Of a stretch of DNA of 64,000 bases, positions 35,051-47,160 are shown in pieces. The DNA comes from Welwitschia mirabilis (lineage: Eukaryota > Gnetophyta > Gnetopsida > Welwitschiales): the NCBI GenBank assembly GCA_051453625.1, contig JBOZIK010000001.1, positions 176,347,358 through 176,411,357 on the forward strand. Reading direction: 5' to 3'. The notes beneath the pieces were generated by a model. The model made no database searches, was not told the origin of the DNA, and saw only the letters and a list, made by a program, of their open reading frames with translations. The number at the start of each line of letters is the position of its first letter. Positions within the stretch are counted from its first letter, which is position 1. Both the position numbers and the translations under genes were made by a program.

Positions 35051-35344
35051 ATGATAGATACTAAAATTGATAATAAACTCAAGATTGAAGCCTTAGTTGA
35101 TTTAGAAACAAGTGTAAGTATCATGCCTTATGAAACTTATGAAGAGTTAGGAAAACTAGAATTATCATCTTATCAAAGAAAGTTTAATCTAATAGATGAA
35201 TCAATAGTAACTCATAAAGGAATTATTAAAGATTTAACTATTAAATTCCAAGGACTTACTTATTTAACAGACTCTTTAGTTATAAAAACCCTAAGTGAAC
35301 ACACATATAATAATTTTAAGAAGACCTTAGATTATTACTTCTGA
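35051..35344 (+). pseudogene. Ty3/gypsy protease remnant
   Basis: The open frame of 97 codons starts MIDTKIDNKLKIEALVDLETSVSIMP. The retropepsin site normally reads ALVDLGSS-NIMP. Here the catalytic Asp is retained but Gly-Ser is Glu-Thr, so activity is unlikely. The later ITHKGIIKDL and FQGLTYLTDSLVI phrases match the flap and C-terminal part of Athila/Tat-type proteases. It is followed by an in-frame stop and the RT region. Confidence 0.75.
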
Positions 35345-35439
35345 AGCTACAACTCACTCTAGAAAAGGGATAATCAAAGTTAGCTTAGAAGATTTAAAAT
35401 AAGAGATTAAAATATTTGATGCAATAGCTTTAGAGGAAA

Positions 35440-36548
35440 TAGAATTAAACCCTGAAGTTAGAACTAATGCTCTCTTAGTACAAAAGAAGCATGCAATTTT
35501 AATAAAACAAAATAAGAACAAATATAAATAAAAATAGTTAATGTCTTAGAAGGGAAAAAAACCACCTTTTAAGGAAGGACAAGAATAAATAGAAGTGGCT
35601 CTCAATAAACCTCTCATAATTACTAATAAATTAACTCACTCTCAAAAGAGGAGAGTTAATAGGATGTTAATTAAAAAAAAAAGAATTTTATTAGGATCAT
35701 GCTTATGTTAAAGGAATAGATCCTAATAAATGCTAATCTAGAATCTACCTTATTAATTCAATTAAACCTTATAGGCAGTTGGAAAGAAGATATAATCCAT
35801 TTTTCCAGGAATAATTAAGTAGGAAATAACAAAAATTTTAAATGTGGGATTTGTAAATTTCATATTATACCTAGAATGGACTATTCCTATTACTATAGTA
35901 ATAAAAAAAAGAAATAAATGATAAGCCTATATAGATTTCAGGATGTTAAATACAACAACTTATAAAGATCATTTTCCTCTATGATTTGTCAATCATATTT
36001 TGGAAAGAATCTCTAGACATCACTATTATAGTTTCCTTCATGGGTTTAGTGGGTATGATCAGGTTCATATATCCTTAGAAGATTAGGCCAAAACTTTATT
36101 TACTTATCATTAGGAAACTTATGCCTTTAAAGTATTACCATTTAAATTATGTAATGCTTTGGTTACATTTTAAAGATTAGTGAATAATATATTTTAAGAG
36201 ATGATAGGAAGATCAGTTGAGATATTCATGCATGACTTCTCAAAATTTATAAATAGCTTCAGGGAATATTTAAAAAGATTAGAGAATATTTTATAAAGAT
36301 GTGAAGAAAATAAACTCAAATTGTTGTGGTTTAAAAGTTACCTTACGATGATAGAAGAAATAGTCCTTAAACATAAAATTTCTGAAAAAAGGATAGAACA
36401 TGATGAAGAAATAGTTAAGATTATAAAAGACATACCACCTCCAACTAAGTTGAGAGAACTTAGATATTTTCTTAGACATGTAAACTATTACAAGAGGTTC
36501 ATAGCTAATTTTAGTAAAATTTCTAAATCTCTTAGCAACATCCTATAA
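35440..36548 (+). pseudogene. Ty3/gypsy reverse transcriptase remnant
   Basis: RT blocks appear in order: KPLIITNKLTHSQKRRVNRML, then AYIDFRMLNTTTYKDHFPL (about 35925-35980), HYYSFLHGFSGYDQVHIS, TYAFKVLPFKLCNA, IFMHDFSKF and KISEKRIEHDEEIVKII, and the connection sequence PPPTKLRELRYFLRHVNYYK and RFIANFSKISKSLSNIL. The catalytic box reads FMHDF where the family has FMDDF or YVDDF: the first Asp is His (36231-36233). The last 75 codons (36321-36548) are uninterrupted. Several stops lie upstream. Confidence 0.85.
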
Positions 36549-36599
36549 AAAGATGTGAAATATAATTGGCTAATGAATGTAAATAAGATAATAAACTAT

Positions 36600-37040
36600 T
36601 AAAAGAAAAATTGTTGACATCTCCTATTTTACAAAGACAGAATTGAAAAAAATCATTTTATATAATGACTAATGCCTTTAATAATTCTATGGGAGCTTTT
36701 TTAGGACAAAAAGATGGTGAAAATAAACCCTATATTATTGCTTATATTAGGAAAGATTTTAAGGCATCCTAGTAGAAGTATAAAGTTATAGAAAAGGAAT
36801 TATTGATACTAATCATGTCATTAGAGAAATTTAGGCATTATATTTTAGGATAGAAAGTGAAAGTTCATATAGATCACAGTGAAATAAGATTCCTGATAAA
36901 TAAGAAAGACGAAAATTCAAGAATTATGAGATGAATATTGTTAATGTGGGAGTTTAACTTGAAAATTATTGATAAAGAGGGAAAAAAATATGGTGGCAGA
37001 TCATTTAACTAGGCTAGAGTTTCCAAATGAGGAAAAACCA
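36600..37040 (+). pseudogene. Ty3/gypsy RNase H remnant
   Basis: Phrases in order: TNAFNNSMGAFLGQKDGENK, PYIIAYIRKDFKAS, VIEKELLILIMSLEKFRHYILG, KVHIDHSEIRFLINKKDENS and MWEFNLKIIDKEGKK. The catalytic Asp of the opening T-DAS box is now Asn (TNA), while the E of EKELL and the D of IDH are kept. The KFRHYI-G form is typical of Athila/Tat-type elements. Confidence 0.8.
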
Positions 37041-37199
37041 CTCAATATTAGAAATGAGTTTTCTGATGAATACTTTTTTAAGTTAAATTAAATCCATGGT
37101 TTGTTGACATTGCTAATTTTATAGTTAGTAAGAAATTATCACCTTTCATAAACTATTATAATAGAAAAAAATTACCGAGAAAGTCAAAGATTATATATG

Positions 37200-38414
37200 G
37201 CATGAAAAAATATTACTTAGAAAATGCAAAGATCATATGATAAAGCAATGTGTTAAAGAAGAGTTACAAAGTGAGATCTATAAAGAAGCATATAAGGCAG
37301 AAGATAGAGGACATTATGGTGCAAGAAGAACAAGAATGAAAATCCTCCACAGGGGATACTGTTGGTTAATTATATTTAAAGATTCCTTTACTTATATCCA
37401 AAAATGTAATAAATGCCAAATAGATTAAGCATTTACTCAAAAGATGAAGATGAAATAATAATGGATATAGTTAATTCAACTCTTCGATGTATGGAACATG
37501 GACTTTATTAGTCTAGCCAATTTTCCTTCATATGAGAAAAAAAGTAGATTTTGGTTTGTGTTAATTATCTTACTAAGTGGGCAGAGGTTGAGGTTGTAGT
37601 ACATTACTTTTTACAAATTTTCATAATCCTTTTCTTCAAAAATATCATTTTTTGGTTTTCATTGCCTAGAAATATTATCTTTGATAAAGGAACTTATTTT
37701 AGTCTTAAACCCTTTGAAAACGAATCCTTCCTAAATATGGAATTCATCACAGATTATCTACTATCTATTACCCTGAAACAAATGTCTATGCTTAAGTAAC
37801 TAATAGGGAATTAAAGAAAATATTAACAAAAATTATCAATAGTAAGAAAAAACATTAGACAAAAGAATTAAATAGAGATTTATAAACCTATATAATAACT
37901 TAGAAACATAGTATAGGATTCACACTCTATGAATTAATTTATAGAAAAAGCATAATACCAGTAATAGAATATAAAATTAAAATCTTTAAATTAGCTAAAG
38001 AGCTAAAATGAAATTTAGATAAAGATTACAAGAAATGAATTAAAAATATGAATGTTTTAGATAAGCAAATAAAATAATCCCTTTAAAAAAATAAATCACA
38101 CAAAATAAAGCTAAAATAAATCATGATAATAACATTAAAAAAATAAAATTAAAAAAAAATGATTCAGTATCGGTTTATAACCCTAAAAAAATTCACTCAA
38201 AATAGAAATACACACAAAATTGACTTGGACCATTTACAATACCCAAGTACTAGGAAATGAAGCTATCGAGATAGATGATTCTAATGAACAGATAAATTAT
38301 CAAGTAGATGAACAAATATTAAGAATTTATAATGTCAATAGATGTTTCTTAGATTATTTAGGAACTCTTACATGGTGGAAAGAACAATCTTACTCTATTT
38401 ATGAGCACAAATAA
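37200..38414 (+). pseudogene. Ty3/gypsy integrase remnant
   Basis: The zinc-binding domain is readable as GHYGARRTRMKILHRGYC, then FTYIQKCNKCQ (37309-37425), giving His and the CxxC pair. The core begins FDVWNMDFIS (catalytic Asp in MDF) and continues past VCVNYLTKWAEVEVVV (from 37551). Later core motifs are blurred. A 64-codon frame (38220-38414) with LGNEAIEIDDSNEQINYQVD closes the region and may be the pol C-terminal tail. Multiple stops are present. Confidence 0.75.
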
Positions 38415-38599
38415 AATAAATAATAAGAATTTATTTTATTTATTTAATCTTTTAAACTATGTGAGATAAGTATGAATTCTTTAACAATAAGAGGTTATCT
38501 TAATAAGTTATAAATAGGATTTATGCATTGTTCTTTTTAGGAGGAGCTAGATAAGATGCTTCATCATAGGGTGAATTATATATAATATAGTAAAAAAAA

Positions 38600-38760
38600 A
38601 CTAAAAATAAATAATCAACAAATATCATAGTGTCCTACTTTAAGTAGCTATGAAAACTCTACTTAGGGGTTAGTTGGCTTGTGTGTCCTTACTCCTATGA
38701 CAATGATTACAATTTCCTCACTATGGGTTGTGTTGTAAAAATTAACATTTTTATTAAGGA
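38600..38760 (+). other. Post-pol block shared with the nested element
   Basis: The stretch tgtcctactttaagta, then tagctatgaaaactctactt, ggggttagttgg and gtccttactcct closely matches 52330-52490 in the nested element (cctactgtaagta, agctatggaaactccactga, ggggtcagttggc, gtccttacttct). It is non-coding in both. The two elements may descend from one lineage or share a conserved 3' RNA signal. Confidence 0.6.
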
Positions 38761-41139
38761 ACAATTGGATCTCAGGTTTCATCTAAGGCATAACTCGTTA
38801 CAAGACATAAATCTTATGTCACAACATATGAACTTTTTTCATTTATTTATTAGTTAGATTTGGTACTCATTTATTTAAAAAAATATTTATCTCATTCTAT
38901 TATGGAATGTAGAATAAGAATTTCACATCATAATTCATGAACAATCGTTAAGTTCTATTCAAATAGAAAGAAAAACCTCTTAGTCTTAAGATTATTTCCA
39001 TGATTCTTTATTAATTTAATGTAGAGAATTACCCTTAAAAGGGATTAATATTATCTAATAAAATAGTAAAAATTTTATTTTATTAGCTAAATTATCAAAA
39101 CACTTATTCTTGAAATAGATAATTATTACAACAATTTACTCTAAACACTTATTCAAACAAACTACAAAAGTCTAGAAGCATAAAAGAAAATAATAGAAAA
39201 TAACTTCAAAAGTTTACCACCTAAATTAGCTAGCATACGTATTCTTCCTATGGGATCCTATAGCTAGAGGGGATCATAAAATTAAAGGTAGTAGATGAAT
39301 TTAATTTAGGATGGTGATTATCATTTGTATGTCATACAAATGTGCACTCCAAAAATTGGTGAATCCTTTTATATCCCACAACAGTTTTTCAATGTTTTCT
39401 TATCAAAACTGAGTGCTATTAAACTAAGTTTTGGATTTATGTCATATAGTTGATCAACCCTCATTTTCAACTCTTGTATTTTCCTAGCTAGCTTTTCCAC
39501 TGCAACATCATACATAAACTCTTTATCATTCATCTATTGATGAACTTCTTATGACATCTGCCTCAGATACTTACTAGAAAGATGATGGATCATTACAACA
39601 AAACATGAAGGAATATTCCCCTTGTGAAATCTATCTCTACCTTCTTTCATGATGAATAAATTCAAGGTATTAAGTACTTCAGCTATAGGAAGAGAAATAT
39701 GATTTACCTATAGGAAGAGAAAAATGGTCTAACTACAGTCCTATCTATGGGGAGATAAGTTTAATACTTTGTATGTACATATTAATCTAAATAAGGCCAA
39801 AGTTAAACAAACATCATTTAAACTTTATGATACCAAACAAATCTTTTGGAGAAGAAGAAGAAGTTGGAAGACTAGCAAAGTGGAAAGCCATGGAAAAGTG
39901 TAATAGACCACTAAGTAAAAAGAATAATAAAATGAAAAGTAAGAAACATGATGAGTAGATTAAGTAAGGAATGCATTTTATAATTGTTCTTATATTTAGC
40001 AAGTATACATTATACTAGTACAAGTGTTAAATTATTTGATAACATAATGATTAAAAGAGGGTCATAATTGCGAAAGGCTTCCTTAATGATATTGAAGTGA
40101 CTAAATAAAGTAATGTTTAACTAATCATAGCTTGATCTAAAGATAAAAATTTTGATTAATAATAAATCCATTGAGTGTACTTTTATCCCTTAAAAACAAC
40201 TCCTCCAATCTCAACCTATTTGCTTCAGTAGATTGATAAATTAGAAGCATGTTCATTTATAATGGAATAGGAAAGTAAATTAACATGTAATAATTTATAT
40301 CTATGTTGGTTTTCAATAACCCCCCCAGAATTCTATAATAATATAATATTTTGAATAATAACATTAAAAGAAAGATAATAATAAAATTACATTAATCATT
40401 AGATTAAGTAGTTCCTTAATCTAAAATCTAAATTTTGGATTAAATCTTTTCTTAACCAACTTTTAAAATAATTCTAGTACACAAAAGTTAGGGGTGCTAA
40501 ACTTGACAGCTCCCTCAAGTTTCCACCTAATGTTGCCTTTGGCAGCTGTACCATCTTGTTATTCTTTAGTTAAATATTTGAGTAGTAATGGATTGGAAGG
40601 CCTCCTTCATAAGTCTCTAAAGATCCCTTTTAAAACCTAACATTAATTTAGCATATGTATTCATAAACCCTTGTCATGAACTCAAGAGTTCATGATAACC
40701 TCCTTAAATGCCTCAATGTCAAGGATCAGTGGCCATCTAAATATGAACATCATATTACCTCCTACTCTTTAACACTAAACATAATGACCCCTTTGAGTTT
40801 CTTGATCTCTTTTCCAAACCTTCATCACTTACACTAAAGTTGATGATCCATTCAATTTTCTCAACCTTCTTCTTAGTAATTGATACATGAATTCCTCTCA
40901 TTTCCACTTTATCATGTTGATAAATAATTTCAACATTTACTAGATGTAAGACATCCAACTTTGAGATCACCTGACATGTAGTGAATTAATTCTAGTACTT
41001 ATAATTCCAAGTTTATAAAGAGAAAAACCGTTAATTTTACAAATTTGCATTTTATTTCTTACAAATTTCATAACACTCCAACTTTATTCTCAGAATATGT
41101 CATAGTAAGTTTTTACCTTTTTTATTATAGAGTTTGCAA
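38761..41139 (+). other. 3' non-coding or decayed region of Ty3 element
   Basis: This is AT-rich. One short frame (about 39836-39950) reads SFGEEEEVGRLAKWKAMEKC, which could be the start of a 3' ORF, but it soon stops. A small duplication, taggaagagaaa, occurs at about 39687 and 39713. Nothing else is recognised. Confidence 0.4.
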
Positions 41140-41425
41140 TTCCTTTCTAGGAGATAAGGCAAAATTATTGGAAAATGAAAATCTAAAGAAAGCCCTAAAA
41201 TACACTATTTTTTTAAGCTTATTCAAAAACTTGTTGTAAATGCATTATTATTTCTAAGGTTATTCAAAAACTTATTGGAAGCACACTATTATTTCTAAGC
41301 TTATTTAAAAACTTGTTGGAAATATGCTATTCTTTCTAAGCTTATTTGAAAACCCTAAATATCTTTCTAGGGGGTGACGTAGAATTTTTGGGTAATGAAA
41401 ATATGAAAGGAAACTCTAGAATAAA
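41140..41425 (+). repeat. 41-bp tandem repeat inside a longer duplication
   Basis: About four copies of a unit like tttctaagcttattcaaaaa plus cttgttggaaatacactatta run from 41198 to 41355 (starts near 41198, 41239, 41281 and 41322). The array is flanked by two copies of a 60-base segment (ctttctaggagataaggcaa at about 41141, ctttctagggggtgacgtag at about 41363). It lies in the 3' region of the Ty3 element and accounts for the short open frames there. Confidence 0.65.
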
Positions 41426-41699
41426 TTGTTATTTCTATAATTTTTTATTAATAAATATGATGAGTTTTTCTGAATTATTATACTTATATGGCAGTTTTAA
41501 GCAATGGAATAAAGAAAAGGTAATTTAAAACTAATTGATAGCCTTAGATACTAGTTTGGAACCTAGTTAATCTAGCCTAAATACTATGTTTTCATATACT
41601 TCTTTTTGTTTTAAAGAAAGTTTTTATTTTTCAAAATGTAGAATCATGTCTTCCTTGGATTTTATAGGACTCCTTATAGACCCATGCCTCATAGACTTC

Positions 41700-42440
41700 A
41701 AACATCAAATAATAGAATTAGTATAGTATAATCGATTAGCTATTCAATAAGGGCATGGTTTTGAAATGATTTTTAAGTTTTACAAATGGTTACAATTTAA
41801 AGAGGCAGAAGATTTACATGAAACCATTGTACATAGTACAAAAAGTTTATTTTCCAACGAATACCTCTAAAGAATATTAAATTTAGTAAGTGGAGGAAGA
41901 TCTATCAAGGAACCTGATAGGAAATAAGACACCAAGTTGAGTATGAATATGTTAAAAAAACTATAGTCGATGGGATAATTCCAATAAATAAAAATTTGAA
42001 ACTCAAACTATTTATCACATCTCAAATACTAGCAACTAACCTAGTGCCTATATTAAAGAAGCAAAAAATCTTAACATCACTAGATTTATATATGTTCAAA
42101 GCAATAAAATATTTAATAAAAGAAAAAATGTAAGTATTCTTAAAGAATTTCTTTAAGGATTATGAAATACATTATTAAAATGAAGAATGTTGGAGCTTCA
42201 ATAGTTATAGGTTTGGTGTTTCCCTCAATTATCACTAGACTTTTGAGTAGTAAAGGAATTAACCTAAGGGTGAATAAACAACATACTGAAATAACATTCC
42301 AATCATTATTTAGAGTTTAAGAATTGAGCTTTCTTTAGGGTCAACATAAATAAGAAGAGCCTAGTACTTTCTTTACTTTACTCCATATTGAACCACCTGC
42401 AGCAGAAGCAAAAGACCTACATATAATGCAATTCAATGTA
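41700..42440 (+). pseudogene. Envelope-like / plant-transposon-domain remnant in Ty3
   Basis: Frame-broken coding traces include VKKTIVDGIIPINKNLKLKL, LTSLDLYMFKAIKYLIKEKM and, best of all, VIGLVFPSIITRLLSSKGINL split over 42204-42266. The last matches the GLPFPSLITRLC-AAGV signature of the envelope-like or putative plant transposon domain found after pol in Athila-type elements. Several stops and frameshifts are present. Position, 3 kb after integrase and before the 3' LTR, agrees with that role. The domain's function is unknown. Confidence 0.5.
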
Positions 42441-42604
42441 GAATAATTATTAAAAACCATTTCTTAACTAGAATTCATTTACACAATCTTTAGAAGAAGA
42501 TAAATTTGATAGTTTTTATAATTCTTTAAACTCATTTAGATAAGGAATGCAACTTTACCTTAGCTAAAAAAAGGAGTTTTCACTTATAAAAATTAAAATT
42601 CTTG

Positions 42605-43260
42605 CCTCTATATGAAAAATGGGGGTGGGTCATGTACGTCTCCCATGAAACCTTTTCTTGAGCTCCTATCTGGAAGAATTCCAGTGGGAGTCACTTATTA
42701 CCAAATTATTGAATCTTCTTGCCGTGTATATATTGATCTCCTTATTCATGGAAACCACAACTGCCTGTCGTTATTCATGTTTGTAGTTACGAAAGGAGCC
42801 GAACCCACCCGATACAGGCTACATGAGGTAAGGGTAGTCTGGCATACATGGGTCGGAAAAGTTCATACCCAACACGCTTAAGAAACAACTATAGCCCGAG
42901 AACCATACGTAACTGCAAGTGGCATATACAACTTCACTTACCTAGATAAATCCCTGTGCATGCTAATCCCTTCACAGAGTCTTCCACTGATACATAGCCG
43001 TCCACAACAGCCCCATTAGATGGGATGGGGGAAACCTAACTCAAAAGGGGCCGGCTCTTGGTAACAGAGTCCCCATCTACAATGGATTTGATAAACTTTG
43101 TAACTTTCGCATAGCCTAGTTATTGAGATGCACAGTACAGGAGAAACTACACACTCACCATGATATATCTTACCTCATGTAGTGGCAGGATATAGGGATA
43201 GAGGTTCATCGTTCAAGTGAAGTGTCCATGCATTTAGTCAAAAATGCGACACATTCCTTT
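42605..43260 (-). other. GC-rich foreign patch, possibly organelle-derived
   Basis: GC is roughly 45-50 percent here against about 28 percent on either side, with sharp edges. On the minus strand, 42933-42900 forms a 34-nt hairpin beginning AGTTGTATATGCC and ending GTATGGTTC. This has the size, stem (with G-U pairs) and GTACGGTTC-like 3' strand of group II intron domain V. That would suit a mitochondrial or plastid intron fragment in the nuclear genome. I could not name the gene. The 89-codon plus frame (42612-42881) has no family similarity I recognise. Confidence 0.4.
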
Positions 43261-43299
43261 GTTCAGTTGGGTTCAGGGGCTATAGTTGGTGGGTTCATA

Positions 43300-44930
43300 T
43301 TACATGTATAAAATTTAGAAAAGAACATTGAGAATAGGTTATCTAAGATTTGCTCTTCTAATACCTATAAAAATACAATGGAAAAACTACAAGGGGCTTA
43401 TGCAAGAATAGCTAAGCTGGAGATAATTTTGGAGGAGAAGAATGCTTCAAAGAGTGGGTTAAGGGAAAAACCCAAAATATTAGTCTCTTTATTAGAAAGC
43501 ATAGACAATTCAAAAAAATATAATGCAAAGTATATTAAGTAGCAACAAAATTTTATCACATTCATCCATAATGAATGTTCCTTACCTATAAAGAAATAAT
43601 ATTTTAAAAAACTTAATATTAACTTATATGGGATTAATGAAAAATATCTAAAGATACAGGATGATGTAGATAGCTATAAATAAGAGTGCATTAAGGCACT
43701 AAATATCATAAGCACTTAGAATAAAGGCTTATTCAGTAATTGAATGAGGAAAATAAAGAACCTAGAACAAAAACCAAGGATGATCAAACTAAGAAAATGG
43801 AGGTACACACTCAACAAAGTGATCATACCATATTTAGGCCCATTTTATTAAAAAAATAATAAATAAAAAATTTTTCAAAAATAATAAAGGAAAATCAAAG
43901 AGAATCCATTTTGAGGAAAATTAATTCAACTTAATTTTTGTTTCTCTCTCTACAAAATTAAAAGAAAGATTGAAAAAATTCTTTAGTAGGGTAAATTAGA
44001 AAGTAAATGACTATATGAACCAATCCTTAGTTTATCCAACAAATGAAATTAGATTAACATTCCCAAAATCTACCTAGCCTATCATTCAAAATTTAGGGGA
44101 AAAATCTATAGTTATTGCATCAAAACTATATGACAAAGTCTCGATTTGATAAAAGAATAAGTTTTAGTTTTGAAGAATTAAAGTTTCCTCATAGTTTAGA
44201 CTATTACTCATGTAAATTATATAATTTTATAGATAGGTATCAAGAATAACTTTAAAACATAATGCAAAAAAATTCAAGAGCCTAGACTTAAATCTATCAA
44301 ATTTTTGAAACATGTTGTGAGTAGCTGTAGAAATTGAAAAATTATTTTCATACAGAAAGAGTTAATATACATGTGGATAGAATAAGAAATCTAATGGATA
44401 TTATAGGCATTAGGTTTAGTAAAATCATGGAAGAATGTAAAGAAGATATAAATTTATTTGAAGTTTCCTCACAACATATACATTAGATCATATTCCTCTA
44501 AGAAAGAATTGTAACTAATATGAACATGATAAGATGTGCCTTTATTGATATTTTCACAAAAGTTAAGATAAACAATAATTTAGGAATTTGCACAATTCCT
44601 TTCAGCCAAACTTTTGGAGAGGGAATGAGGGGATAATCTACCCTAATGCTTGTCCTTAACCATCCTTTACATAGCCACTAGTAGCTAGAATAAAGAACTA
44701 ATCTACACCAGAGAGCAAAAGAGAAATACAAGTGACAAGAATCCTTTCTAAAGGAAGAAGAAGAGGAAGAAGCATAAAAATTTAAGAAACTCCAATTTCT
44801 AAAAAAAGTGAATCCATAAATTTAAATAAACTAGCCCTTTAAGAAGAATAAAGAAAACTCATAGATAATTTTAAATGATAAAACAACCTAATTCAAATAG
44901 CCATAGAGATATGAATCACTTAAAGATCAA
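43300..44930 (+). pseudogene. Unrecognised coiled-coil-like remnant in Ty3 3' region
   Basis: Broken frames give KNIENRLSKICSSNTYKNTM, EKLQGAYARIAKLEIILEEK and further Lys/Glu-rich stretches that look helical. Later sequence (about 44520-44640) reads MRCAFIDIFTKVKINNN. I do not recognise a family. It may be the rest of the 3' ORF of this element or the remains of a second ORF. Ten or more stops interrupt it. Confidence 0.3.
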
Positions 44931-45011
44931 CCATTTATTTTTAAAGGTAAATAACTTTGTACCTTGGATTTTGTTAAGGAACTACTAAAATTTTGAGTTT
45001 GGCAAAACTAA

Positions 45012-45622
45012 TGAACTACAGTATTATGTTCCTAACTCATAACATTTTGATACTTTATTATTTTGATAAATACATGTTACTTACTTTTAGCTTAATACTT
45101 TAGTTAGTTAGTAGTTTGTAATATTATTATATTTGTATAGACAACAGTTTGTACATCATAATATTCTTTGATAGGTAAAATGATACACTTGGAAAGAAGG
45201 TATAAGAGAGGTAATAAAAAGTTGAAAAAGTAGAACCACTACTTCCACATAGCTACTTTGTAGAAGCAAGAAGGGGAACAACCAAGGAGAATACAAGAGG
45301 ATAAAGGTAAAAGGCCAAAAGAGGAAAGAAAGAGTGATACTTTGTAGGAAAGAGAAAACTAGCAATAGTAAAATAGAGGACCTAAAAGATAAGGTTCTAA
45401 AGGGAGAGAGCTTCAGCACACTCTAAAAAGCATGACAAAAAGTTTCATAAATTTAGTGTCAGTTACAAAGGAAAGCACTATAATCATTATTTTATGTGAT
45501 TATAATGTCAAACTTGAGTCACAGCTAAAAAGATACTTATGTTATGATATACTATAACATTACTTATAAAGTTAACATTTTATTTCTTTACTCTTGTATC
45601 TATTATTAGTAGGTAACAAGAT
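45012..45622 (+). repeat. 3' LTR of Ty3/gypsy, left part
   Basis: This starts TGAACTACAGTATTATG and parallels 32112-32715. It is cut off after AAGAT (45618-45622), the left copy of the nested element's target duplication. The minus-strand 87-codon frame (45156-45419) is a shadow. Confidence 0.75.
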
Positions 45623-46697
45623 TGTTGTACTGCTAATTTGTGATTATTTGAAGGGGTTTTATGAGTTGTTTTATAGGACATTTACACAAGTTTAGATGCA
45701 ATTTTGACGATTTTGGAGAATCAATGGAATATCTCAAAAATGTGCAATTCTTAGCAAGATTTGAGGCATTTATGGCATGTTTTGATACACATGACTGTGG
45801 AAGAAGATTTCTAACAGAAAAGGCTAGTTTCTATTAGGTTTAATGATTAAAGAATACTATCATCCCATATGTCATCCCCACGATAAGTAGGACTATAACA
45901 CCACTAGATGCTGACATGGACTACTAAGTCATCTGCTGAGTTATCTTTTGTAATGAGATATCATCCCCATCATCGTTTGGAGGATAGTCAAAATGACACT
46001 GATATTTTAATTGACTTTTATAGCTAATCCTCAACTGTTTTATCTATTTTCATCTATAAAAGAATGCATTTTTGGAGTGCCTTGTATTTATCATTTTTTG
46101 CGGTGTTTTTTTTAATAAATAAGTCCCCCTTTGATTTTCCTCTTTATCTTTATTTCACTAGAAATTCTTGTGATAGGAGATCAAAGGATGAAAGATCCAT
46201 CTTGAGTGTTACATAAAAACATTTCCTTGGTGGAGGGATATGTACCCTTTATTGAGGTTAGGCTGTTTTGTAATCTAGATGTTGTTACTCTTTAATATAA
46301 ACTTTATTTTCTTTATTGCATAATAGTTTTTCAAATGACCCTTATGGTTTATGTTGCTCTTGCTCTCGTAATAATTTCTTGGATGATATAGATCATTAAG
46401 GGCAACCTTTGTTAAGGCTAAAAGCAAGTAGTTTAGTTCATATTGCATTACATTTTAGCTAGGATGCATTTGCATTCGCATGGTATCTTTATTTCCTACA
46501 TTGTTCTTTAAGTTTGATGATCTTGTTTCTTTGCAAAAAGTAATCTAAGTCTTATCTCATAGTTTTCAATGAGAATATGACATTTGGGTTCACTCCCAAC
46601 TATACTAGCATGATGTATTATGAAAAATATCTATTTTATTTATGAAATGATATAATTCTTTTGAACATAAATGCTTGCATAAATATACACTATAAAA
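45623..46697 (+). repeat. 5' LTR of nested element
   Basis: This matches 53478-54549 end to end. It contains one palindrome of each type (45859 and 45958), a TATAAAAGA box (46055-46063), and a second, decayed core-promoter site TAATAAATAAGTCCCCC (46113) that is better kept in the other copies. Confidence 0.8.
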
Positions 46698-46700
46698 AAT

Positions 46701-46718
46701 TAGTGCTGTTGTTAGGGA
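46701..46718 (+). promoter_or_regulatory. Primer binding site, tRNA-Asp type, decayed
   Basis: TAGTGCTGTTGTTAGGGA, three bases after the LTR, fits the Athila-type primer site TGGCGCCGTTGCCGGGGA if C-to-T and G-to-A changes are allowed. The second copy at 48822-48839 (TAGCATAGTTGCTGGAAA) fits the same ancestor with different changes. Confidence 0.65.
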
Positions 46719-47160
46719 AGGTTACTGAGGAGTATGAGGGTTTTCATCATTCGAGAAAGTATATCGGATTTCTATTTGGTTCTTTATTCGTAGTAACATT
46801 GTATTTTTATTAGGAACCATAGGTTTTACCTATAATTTTTTAGTTTCAATTTCAGTTTTCAATAGTTATCGGTCGTTCGCTCTGTCATCCCCATGACAGA
46901 CAGGACAATAGTCTATGATTTCAGTTTTTGTTTTTAGTTTTTGTTTTTAGATTTTATGTTTCTGTAATAAAATTAGTCTCTTTCATCTCCTTTATCATCT
47001 AGATGACTAGGAGGGTGATAGCCTATGTTTTTTCAGTTTTTAGCTTTCTGCTCTATTAGTTTATATTTTTCTGTTTTCTCTATTCATCATCCCTTCTGTC
47101 GTTCCCCTGATAGATAGGACGATAGTGTTGTTTTTTTAATATTTTTTATGTTATTTTTTG
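46719..47160 (+). promoter_or_regulatory. T-rich leader with three imperfect palindromes
   Basis: Between the primer site and the first ORF the leader is rich in TTTTAGTTT and TTTCTGTTT words. It carries palindromes at 46871-46910, 46981-47022 and 47084-47127, spaced about 110 and 103 bases apart. They have CATCC arms and GGATGAC-like partners and could fold as RNA hairpins. Confidence 0.6.

Noticed and set aside
39814-40002. Minus-strand 62-codon frame
   Set aside because: It is antisense to an acidic plus-strand stretch in the Ty3 3' region and has low complexity.
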